Below, one piece after another: positions 52,483-59,756 of a DNA stretch of 64,000 nt. Position numbers and translations under genes: made by a program. This stretch comes from Lineus longissimus (taxonomy: Eukaryota; Nemertea; Pilidiophora; Heteronemertea; Lineidae). Every line of letters starts with the position of its first letter. Position 1 is the first letter of the stretch. The notes under the pieces were generated by a model. That model was given only the letters and a program-made list of their open reading frames with translations. It searched no databases and was not told where the DNA came from. The stretch is from positions 9,360,001-9,424,000 of the forward strand of contig NC_088323.1 in the NCBI RefSeq assembly GCF_910592395.1, read 5' to 3'.

Positions 52483-53604
52483 TCATTTCAATGATTTGAT
52501 ATCAGAAACTGGTAACCATTCATTGAACTTATCACTGTAACCCTTCCACTTCACTAATCCGTATTTCTTGCCTTTACTGGTCTTGTACCTTAGGATTTTC
52601 TCGATCTTGTACTCTAGCTGGTCAGGAATAGGAACATAGCTCAATTCCTCTTCATAGAAATATCCTTGAATTTCTTCTTTGTGGTAATCCTCAAGCTGGT
52701 AGACGATAGGGTGAGTAAAGATGATCTGTTTGATTTGGAACACCTCCTCAGTGTAGTTGGGCATGTAACCTTTACCGAAAATGGACTTGTACTTTGAAAT
52801 TCTAACACTGTCACCTAATTTGTACTTTGGATCACCAAATGTCTCTTTGAGGTGAAGACCGTAAAGATTGTACCACACTGTTCCTTCGTTTTCCATCTTT
52901 CTGGCGTCTACAGGTTTCATACCTATTGATGAGTGAAATGTGTTATTGTAGCCGCTGACCAGGTCATCCAGAACGTCAATCCACTTGTCAGTCTCCTTAG
53001 CGGTGAAATAACGCCACATTTTTTCTTTAAGGGTTCTATTGAATCTCTCTACTACTGCTGCCTTCTTATCAGATTTTGTGGAGAACCATTCTATGTCATT
53101 TTCTGTTAAGAGTTCCTTGAAGTGTTTGTTGTAAAATTCTTTACCGTCATCAAACTGGATTTTCGTTGGTTTTGCTTCCTCAAATATCACTTTAAATGCA
53201 TCTCTGATTTCTTCTCCCCTCTTACTCTTAACTGCTAGAGCCCAAGAAAAACGACTAAATAGATCTATGACTGTTAAAATGAATCTGTTGCCTTTATTTT
53301 GTTTCTCGAATTTTTGCATGTCAACCAGATCTGCTTGCCATTGTTGATCGATGTACGATACCATTGTCTTCCTGAAGGTGAATTTCTTAATGGCCGGTTT
53401 GTGTAGTTGGTGAGTTGGTAGTGTTTCTAGAAATTCTTTCACTTCTTTTTGTTTAATAAGTTTTCCTGAGCTCTGCTCTCGTGACGAAGTCATATCTTCC
53501 TTGACCTGTTTCCAGATTTTACTCAAAGAACTGTAAGCCACGGGACTCTCGGGGTTGTAGTACAAATCCCTTAGATACTGCTGTGTGTCATCCTTTACAT
53601 TCAT
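52483..53604 (-). CDS. INT: Polinton integrase (retroviral type) with chromodomain
   Basis: A 373-aa protein. Core rve fold with QADLVDM (D92), FDDGKEF (D152) and AVVERFNRTLKEKMW (E186), the D,D,E triad of retroviral and Ty3-type integrases. The C-terminal region has a beta barrel (YKLGDSVRISK) and a chromodomain at about 330-371 (YKIEKILRYKTSKGKKYGLV, WKGYSDKFNEWLP), which can guide integration to marked chromatin. The insert MTSSREQSSGK (about 38-48) is a palindromic repeat. Its ATG is separated from the ATPase ATG by only four bases. It would join the 3' ends of the terminal repeats to target DNA, producing the 6-bp duplication seen here. Confidence 0.97.
   Translation of the reverse strand: MNVKDDTQQYLRDLYYNPESPVAYSSLSKIWKQVKEDMTSSREQSSGKLIKQKEVKEFLETLPTHQLHKPAIKKFTFRKTMVSYIDQQWQADLVDMQKFEKQNKGNRFILTVIDLFSRFSWALAVKSKRGEEIRDAFKVIFEEAKPTKIQFDDGKEFYNKHFKELLTENDIEWFSTKSDKKAAVVERFNRTLKEKMWRYFTAKETDKWIDVLDDLVSGYNNTFHSSIGMKPVDARKMENEGTVWYNLYGLHLKETFGDPKYKLGDSVRISKYKSIFGKGYMPNYTEEVFQIKQIIFTHPIVYQLEDYHKEEIQGYFYEEELSYVPIPDQLEYKIEKILRYKTSKGKKYGLVKWKGYSDKFNEWLPVSDIKSLK
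53466..53494 (+). repeat. palindromic repeat in integrase
   Basis: GAGC-TCT-GCTC and TGAC-GAA-GTCA (compensated). In the minus-strand ORF it reads MTSSREQSSG; the TGAC variant removes the TGA stop that the consensus would give. Confidence 0.93.
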
Positions 53605-53611
53605 TTAAATG
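53602..53611. promoter_or_regulatory. bidirectional start palindrome
   Basis: CATTTAAATG contains both the integrase start codon (minus, 53602-53604) and the ATPase start codon (plus, 53609-53611). Any upstream promoter of one gene must lie inside the other gene, unless the palindrome itself is the promoter core. Confidence 0.7.
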
Positions 53612-54228
53612 AGTGAAGTATTTATTTACGAGCCACACAATATGTTAATTTCTGGTGTTACCGATTGTGGTAAGACATATTTTGCCCTTGACCTCTTAGA
53701 AAAGGAGTATCGGCACAAGTTCCAGAACATAGTCATTTTCTGTCCAACATATTTCAACAATAAGACATATGAAAGGAAATGGATTTACCAAGACAAGAAC
53801 GTCTACATAGTTAATCCCGAAGCTGTGGCCAGTAATTTTGACCTTGTGCTTCAGTTTGCTACTCTGACCTTTGCTGGTTCTAACACATTATTCCTCATTG
53901 ATGACTGTGCTAATTTGAGAGACACAAAAAAGAAGGTGTCCGAGTTATGTAATCTTGCCTTTCCGGCAGGCACTACAATCTCACTGTTTGGTTACTAGTT
54001 CAGAAGTACAATTCAGTTGTCAAGGACTACAGAGAGAACATAAGAATTTTAGTATTATTTTTTAATAAGGATGAATCAGCCATGAAAGATGCCTTAGAAG
54101 AAAACAGTGTTATTCCTAAGGAGAAAAGACAGTACTACATAGAAGAACTTAAGATGAAAAAAGGATCAAAACTGATCATTAGACTACAACATCCATTTGG
54201 ATTTACTCTTTCACATCAAAAATTTTAG
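53609..54228 (+). pseudogene. ATP: Polinton A32-like packaging ATPase, single frameshift
   Basis: FtsK/HerA-family packaging ATPase, which would pump DNA into capsids. Walker A is GVTDCGKT (residues 16-23); Walker B is LFLIDD (94-99). The first frame stops at 53996-53998. The remaining conserved part (KYNSVVKDYRENI and the HPFGFTLS end) is open in another frame to the stop at 54228. The shift lies near 53960-53965 at a short T/C run, the size of one base. Total length (about 205 residues) is normal for the family. This may be a real lesion in this copy or a sequencing error. Confidence 0.9.
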
Positions 54229-54240
54229 TCCCGCTTCTGA

Positions 54241-54328
54241 TCGAGCTATGCTCTCAGGACTGTGTCCGATCATCAGGACTGTGTCCGATCATCAGGACTG
54301 TGCCCGATCATCAGGACTGTGCCCGATC
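54241..54328 (+). repeat. palindromic repeat with tandem half-units
   Basis: Full unit 54241-54269 followed by three 19-bp tandem repeats of TCATCAGGACTGTGTCCGA, i.e. the GGAC-TGT-GTCC hairpin alone amplified. The last two have GTGCCC. The start overlaps the end of the 152-aa ORF on the minus strand. Confidence 0.93.
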
Positions 54329-54769
54329 AGTGGTCTTAGTCTTTCTAACCCTAGTAAAATAATAAATTATTAACCCTAAACCACTAAGTCCTAGGATAAT
54401 CCATAGGTACTCGTATTTCTTCATTTCATCACTAGGTTTGTAGTAATCACTTAATTGTGGTCGCTGAGGTAGTACAATAGTTCTTTCTGGATGTAAATGA
54501 TTGTAAACAGTAAGTGCTGAATCAGTATTGTTAAAATCAATAGAAGCGTCTCTTTCTCTCTTTAATTCAAGGTTAACGAAGTCAATGGTACTTTTCCTAT
54601 GCTCATCCCATTCTGTGGATGCTCTTTGCAATTGCTCTTGAGCTAAATTATGTCTCTTAATTTCAGTCTCATAGCCATTCTTGTCTAGTTTTTTAAAAAG
54701 GTAACCGGATCCAGTGAATGCTAATCCATTGATTATTGCAGATCCAAATAACATGCCAATGCCAGCCAT
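54311..54769 (-). CDS. Polinton membrane protein
   Basis: A 152-aa protein starting in TTAAATG context. It has a glycine-rich hydrophobic N-terminus (GIGMLFGSAIINGLAFTGSG), a charged helical middle (LNLEQ-like, QLQRASTEWDEHRKSTIDFV), a PQRPQLSDYY patch and a C-terminal membrane segment (YLWIILGLSGLGLIIYYF) followed by basic residues. The layout recurs in Polintons next to the capsid genes, so an internal virion membrane protein is plausible. The last residues (DRAQS) come from a palindromic repeat. Confidence 0.75.
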   Translation of the reverse strand: MAGIGMLFGSAIINGLAFTGSGYLFKKLDKNGYETEIKRHNLAQEQLQRASTEWDEHRKSTIDFVNLELKRERDASIDFNNTDSALTVYNHLHPERTIVLPQRPQLSDYYKPSDEMKKYEYLWIILGLSGLGLIIYYFTRVRKTKTTDRAQS

Positions 54770-54791
54770 TTAATTTCAACGAATTTTAATT

Positions 54792-55559
54792 TCAATGATG
54801 TGTCCCTGAGAGCATAGCTCGAGTTAATACCAATTGGTACTGTACATTATGACCATTAAGATCGATGATGTCACCTTTTTCATCAGTTAAGCGAATATTC
54901 AGCTTATTGAATCTTGGTTTACAGGGAATTGCTATTGGTTTCTCAAATGTGTATGCTATTAAATCCCCAAAATTAGCTTCCTTTATTGGTCTTGTGGTTA
55001 GCACATCAGATGCTTCACCATTACTTAATACACTATTAGATTCGATTATGTCACAGTGAAAAACAAAATGGTTAATTGTTCTAAAATTTATGGGTTTCTC
55101 GCTTACAACATCATCCTTTCTTTTATTGTCTAAAGGGTAAGGCCATTCCGATTTCATGCCAAATAATTCATTACTTTTACCAATAAAATAGATCTGATAA
55201 TGCGCCTCATTTTTTCTCTTTAGGAAGTGTAAGATGGCCTTACCTGTTGGTTCTTCAAGGTCAAATCTGACAGCACCTCTACTCATACTATTTTCTTTCA
55301 ACTTATCCGCAAATACTTTTGAAAAGCTCTGTAGGTCATAGAGACCATCTGGTAGCGTAATCTCTGCCACATCAAACCCCTTAACTTTGATTCGGTTATT
55401 CTCCCTGGCTGCACTTATGTTGTAGAATGTACAAGGTATTACTGCAAAAGTTAAAGTGATGCTACATGCATCTTGAATTTCAGTCTTGAGATTGACTGTT
55501 AAATCACTTGAACTCTGATCTGGATAGTCACTTGAATCTATGTTCATTACAGTAACCAT
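54792..55559 (-). CDS. Polinton minor capsid (penton-like) protein
   Basis: A 255-aa protein starting in GTAAATG context. The pattern SSDYPDQSSSDLTVNLKT, SITLTFAVIPCTFYNISA, ITLPDGLYDLQSFSKVFADK and LNIRLTDEKGDIIDLNGHNV is that of the single-jelly-roll minor capsid of Polintons, which fills the capsid vertices. It lies between the major capsid side and the ATPase, the usual order. The C-terminal TRAMLSG is a palindromic repeat that has replaced the original end. Confidence 0.85.
   Translation of the reverse strand: MVTVMNIDSSDYPDQSSSDLTVNLKTEIQDACSITLTFAVIPCTFYNISAARENNRIKVKGFDVAEITLPDGLYDLQSFSKVFADKLKENSMSRGAVRFDLEEPTGKAILHFLKRKNEAHYQIYFIGKSNELFGMKSEWPYPLDNKRKDDVVSEKPINFRTINHFVFHCDIIESNSVLSNGEASDVLTTRPIKEANFGDLIAYTFEKPIAIPCKPRFNKLNIRLTDEKGDIIDLNGHNVQYQLVLTRAMLSGTHH
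54801..54822 (-). repeat. partial palindromic repeat at minor capsid C-terminus
   Basis: GTCCCTGAGAGCATAGCTCG: one complete stem GAGC-TAT-GCTC (minus sense), with the second stem truncated. It provides the last coding residues of the gene. Confidence 0.88.
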
Positions 55560-55616
55560 TTACTTAAGCAAATTTTCGTTTTCAAATTTACCTTTTATCA
55601 AATAAGTAAATTATTC

Positions 55617-55853
55617 TTACTTCATAATATTTCTGGGTAGGATTCCTTGATCGTAAAGGTACTCTAATGTTCCATTACTAATAGCTACAGTTCCGCCCAG
55701 TTTAAGAATTTCCTCTAGGTTGGCCTGACTTGGGGGACCAATATTGATTCTCAAGAACCTTTTCAGTAACATAGAGTAACCAATTGTTGTTGATGCCAAC
55801 AGTAAACTTTGATACAGTGTATTTATGATATCTTTCTTTCCTGGTGTATCCAT
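55617..55853 (-). CDS. small conserved Polinton protein
   Basis: A 78-aa protein starting in TTAAATG context. It has MDTPGKKDIINTLYQSLLLA then a hydrophobic stretch, and LEEILKLGGTVAISNGTLEY near the C-terminus, as in small Polinton proteins found beside the major capsid gene. Probably a membrane-associated virion component. Confidence 0.7.
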   Translation of the reverse strand: MDTPGKKDIINTLYQSLLLASTTIGYSMLLKRFLRINIGPPSQANLEEILKLGGTVAISNGTLEYLYDQGILPRNIMK

Positions 55854-55932
55854 TTAATTACTTAGAAAATCACTAGTAAAACTCATTTATCTAGTATTCA
55901 GTGTTGGAGTGAACTTTTGTTCTTGCAACACC

Positions 55933-57189
55933 TTAGTGTTGGAGTGAAGCAATCGGAGAATTCTGGATGTTTACCTGGGCGTCAGAAACCACGAATATGT
56001 GCATTTTGTATGGTCCCTTTCCAGATTTCTTTGTAATAGATAATTGAATACCATCTTTTGTGTTCTGGAGCTTCTTTCCTGATCCGTGTAGACGATTATC
56101 TTCAGAAGTTCTCAGGTCCAACCATAAACCATAGTGATTAGAATCACCATAGTATTTCTCCATGGTCATGTTACAGTCATGAGTTTTCTTCAAATCTTCA
56201 GTCATAAAATGTTTCTTGATCTCCTCCCATTGATCCATCATTCTCATTCCTTCTGGGAACACCTGATTGGCAACACCCTCTATTGTGATCTGCACTTTAC
56301 TTATGTTAGGGTTTTCAAACTTCTCTGAATCTCTAGCTCCATCTACATAGTCAGACACAAATAGTAATAATAATCCTTTAATAGACATTCTTGGAAAGTT
56401 GATGTTCTCATTAATTAGTGTTTCATTAGCAGTAACATTGACTGTCTTAAAATGGTCTACCCAATCATAAAATATTGAGAATCCAGAGTTGTACTTGTTA
56501 CTCAATTGACTAGCAATCATTTTGTTGGCTACGGTATCATATTCAAAACAAATATTTTCTAGTTTGTAGCCCATGCTAGCTGTGGTTGTGGTGACTATGA
56601 TTTCCTCCTTTGGTGCTAAAGTTATTTCAATAATCACATCTTCTTGAATTGGAAACTTGTAAAATGGAGCATGATGATGGAATAGTTCAAAATCTAATGG
56701 TATTTTGTACTTCTTGTCAAACACTTTCTTTAAAGTCTTTTCATTAGCTGTTTCTCCAGTGACATCAGCTTCAGCGACTCCTGATCTTAATTCTCTAAGA
56801 TTTTTTGACTGAATACCCTGAAAAACTCTATCATTTCTTTCTTCTTCTGTAAACCACAGATCTTTAAATGTAGAATAATGACTGTATTCGTCAAGGTCAA
56901 ATATCTGCTCTGTTCCCCACTTAACCACCATCTTTGAAATCAGGTTTCTACCAAGATTATTTACAACACTATTTTTAGAATCACCAGAAATGGTTACATC
57001 AGCAGACAGATAAAGAGATTTAGGTACAAAGAATGTATTCTCTCGCAATGCCAGTATTCTAACATACAAAGTTTCTTTGGGGTTAGCAGATGAGGGGTTA
57101 TGAGTAATGATATGATGCTGCCTCTCAGCTTTTAAACCAAGTGGAATCTTATGTGCCCTTTCGGTATTTAATAAATATCCTGTTGCCAT
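55933..57189 (-). CDS. MCP: Polinton major capsid protein (double jelly roll)
   Basis: A 418-aa protein, within the usual length. The N-terminus has YLLNTERAHKIPLGLKAERQ, then VVNNLGRNLISKMVVKWGTE (first jelly roll). The middle has FPIQEDVIIEITLAP and YKLENICFEYDTVANKM. The second jelly roll has NFPRMSIKGLLLLFVSDYVD and WLDLRTSEDNRLHGSG. These positions match Polinton and virophage major capsid patterns. Start context ATAGAAAATG. It is the outermost gene next to the right terminal repeat and would form the icosahedral shell. No palindromic repeat lies in this gene. Confidence 0.9.
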   Translation of the reverse strand: MATGYLLNTERAHKIPLGLKAERQHHIITHNPSSANPKETLYVRILALRENTFFVPKSLYLSADVTISGDSKNSVVNNLGRNLISKMVVKWGTEQIFDLDEYSHYSTFKDLWFTEEERNDRVFQGIQSKNLRELRSGVAEADVTGETANEKTLKKVFDKKYKIPLDFELFHHHAPFYKFPIQEDVIIEITLAPKEEIIVTTTTASMGYKLENICFEYDTVANKMIASQLSNKYNSGFSIFYDWVDHFKTVNVTANETLINENINFPRMSIKGLLLLFVSDYVDGARDSEKFENPNISKVQITIEGVANQVFPEGMRMMDQWEEIKKHFMTEDLKKTHDCNMTMEKYYGDSNHYGLWLDLRTSEDNRLHGSGKKLQNTKDGIQLSITKKSGKGPYKMHIFVVSDAQVNIQNSPIASLQH

Positions 57190-57268
57190 TTTCTATTTAT
57201 TTACTAGTAAAATTATGTACATGCAGTGAACAGTGCCAACATCATATATCAGGTAAAATGCACGGAAA

Positions 57269-57530
57269 AAAGCTATTGACGTGTACTTTCTGTTGGAATA
57301 CAGTAAGTCATGATTACATTAACCCATTGAACTCTAGTATTCCCTCACCATTTCATTGACCATTTCATTGCAACGCTTCACTGGGAATCTAATGAATGAT
57401 AGAATATATGTATTGTGGTGTCTGGTTCTTAGGGGTTTCTAAGCTAATTTGAGACAAAAAGGCCTGTAAGGGCTTTTGTCAAAATAGCTTTAAAATACCT
57501 ATATTCCTACCACCACAATACATATATTCT
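57269..57530 (-). repeat. Polinton right terminal inverted repeat
   Basis: 262 bp, the inverse of 38632-38893, ending CT at 57530 and followed by GACGTT (57531-57536). Confidence 0.97.
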
Positions 57531-57536
57531 GACGTT

Positions 57537-57870
57537 CGAATATTTTAAAATGGTTTCATGCGATGAGAATGTTTTCTTAGAGTTGACATTTCGATGCAAA
57601 GTTAAGAAGCACAAGAACATGGAAATAACTCAATCTATGTCTTGGTTAGAATGGTATAAAATAGTAAACTGAGGGTTCGTTCTTAAACTTCAGTATGTAA
57701 AAAGCCTAGAAGGGGTGCGCTGCTCTCTTATGTCTGAAGCCTGACAGAGATAATCACTTTATATGGATAACATCATGCTAGAAGATATGAAATGTGATTT
57801 AAATGGTTATGTCTATAAATCATCAGCGAGAACACACTCCATCACCATCTTAGAAAAACCGTACGAGCAT
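57537..57870 (+). pseudogene. last exon of gene copy B, 3' part
   Basis: Resumes directly after the Polinton with FEYFKMVSCDENVFLELTFR, WYKIVN then a TGA, and LEDMKCDLNGYVYKSSARTH. It stops matching copies A and C at about 57870 inside the codons for EKPYEH, where LINE sequence begins. The internal TGA and other changes show that the copy was dead, or died, independently of the Polinton. Confidence 0.88.
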
Positions 57871-59756
57871 AGCGCTTAGAAGTGTAAAGAATTTAATGAA
57901 TACTTCTATTCTGTGTTCTCCCATACTGACAATGTTCACTTGCCTGAGATTCCAATCCATTACAATGATAATTTCAGAGAATTTATTAGTTTTTCCATCA
58001 GAAGTGTATGATGTACTGATGAAACCTGATGCAAGCAAAGCAAGTGGTTCGGACAATTTATCTCCTAGGGTTCTACAGGCCTGTGCCCCAGCAATAGCAG
58101 CCTCTTGTAGTTACATGTTTAATATGTCGATACAGAGTGGTCTATTTCCTACTGACTGGAAGTTAAGTAATGTAGTTCCTATTCACAAAAAGGTGACAAG
58201 CAACAAATAATGAATTATAGACCAATATCTCTCTTACCAATTGTATCAAAAGTAATGGAAAGATGTGTTTATAACAAGATCTACTCAATATTACAGCCCT
58301 TGATTCATCAGTCACAGCACGGATTTAGTAAGAATCGCTCGAACTGCCAAAAAGCAAACCAGCGCGCAACAATTCATCGGTAAAATACTTGATAATGGTG
58401 GCCAGGTCGATTGTATTTATCTAGATATTTTAAAGGCGTTCGATTCTGTGCCTCATAGACTGTTATTACATAAACACCAGTATGGTTTTCATGGAAGACT
58501 TCATTGTTGGTTATCATCTTATTTTAAAGGCCGAAAACAACGTTTGTACTCAATAGTTCTGCATCACCTTTGTTAGATGTAACTTCTGGGGTGCCTCAGG
58601 GGTCCATTATGATCCTTTTATATGTTAATGACATGCCTATGTTGTCAACGATAAATCATACGTCGATCATTTTGCGGAAGATTCGAAAGCGACTGCTTTC
58701 AACTTCAGGACGACTTGGGATCTCTGTTTCATTGGGCCAAAATATGAGGTATGAATTTTAATCCCCAGAAGTGCCAGTGTATATCGTTTACCAGGAAACG
58801 AAACCCACTCCACTTCTATCATAATATAAATGGCACAGTTCTGATCAGGGTGGAGGCCACTAAAGACCTCGGTAATATTAAGCAGTCCGACTTGTCTTGG
58901 AACAAGCATATAGAATCAATTGTTAGTAGTGCTAATAAGGCTTAGGCCCTCATCCGTAGAGTTGTTGGTCCTCGGGCAAAGCGGGATATTCTAGAAAAAC
59001 TGTATATGGGCTTAGTTATAAGCAAATTAGAATATTGTACAACCGCTTGGCCTCCTATTTCAATTAGAAATTTACTTTCTATTGAGGGTGAACAACGAAG
59101 AGTAACAAAACAAATATAAGGTGGTGATCACCCCTATCAGGTTAGGCTTCGACTTCTTGGTTTACTACCACTTTCCTTTCGACGAGAGATGGCCGATGTT
59201 GTATTTTTGTGGCATTGTTTGCTAGGAAATACTGTTTTATTTCAAACTCATGCCCCAAACGTGACTTTTGCTACGCGTAGGGGTGATGACCTTATCCTCC
59301 CGTGTCCATGTTTTAAAACAGAGGCTTTTGCGTCAAGCTTCTTCGTCAGGGTTGGAATAATCTGGAATGCACTTCCACTCGATATCAGGCAGTCTCTCCT
59401 GCTTAATGTTGAGGGGAAGAGCATTCGCCAAAAACTTGTGCATTTTATTTCGATGAAGTTAACACTATAGACACAATAGACACTATCGGCCATGTCGCCT
59501 AATTTCAATCTGTAAATGCCAAAACTGCCGCACATGAGCCTAGTTAATTTTAAGAACTGACTGTGAATTTTTATTGATCTGCAAATTATATACTGTTTTA
59601 CGATGTTTCGTGTCTTCATCATCATGTATATATTGTGTTTTATTCTGAACTAACGTTATCTTATTGACATAATGCAAGAGGTCCTAGTGAGAGACCTGTT
59701 TTATGATCCATATATATATTTTTTTATAATTAAATGATCTAAATAGATTAAATTAA
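57871..59756 (+). pseudogene. decayed LINE (Jockey/CR1-type RT)
   Basis: Plus-strand frames give SGSDNLSPRVLQACAPAIAA, NYRPISLLPIVSKVMERCVY, SQHGFSKNRS, FDSVPHRLLL, SGVPQGS and a C-terminal block ending WNALPLDIRQS (about 59365). At least five frame changes or stops occur, and the catalytic YADD region is missing or eroded. Its end near 59756 is AT-rich. It fills the junction between locus copies B and C. Confidence 0.8.

Larger units (their letters stand above)
38632..57530. mobile_element. Polinton/Maverick virus-like transposon, 18.9 kb
   Basis: Complete element with AG...CT ends, 262-bp terminal inverted repeats that I find identical, and 6-bp target duplications GACGTT, all diagnostic of Polintons. 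It carries polymerase B, retroviral-type integrase, packaging ATPase, major and minor capsid proteins and several conserved accessory genes. Genes run plus from 39533 to 45205, then mixed, then minus to 57189. All but the ATPase are open over the expected length. It sits inside a pseudogenised exon of gene copy B. Composition (AT-rich, T/A third positions) differs from the flanks. Confidence 0.98.

Noticed and set aside
42667-54822. Palindromic units as a CRISPR-like array
   Set aside because: Units are dispersed over 12 kb in both orientations without regular spacers, in animal DNA.
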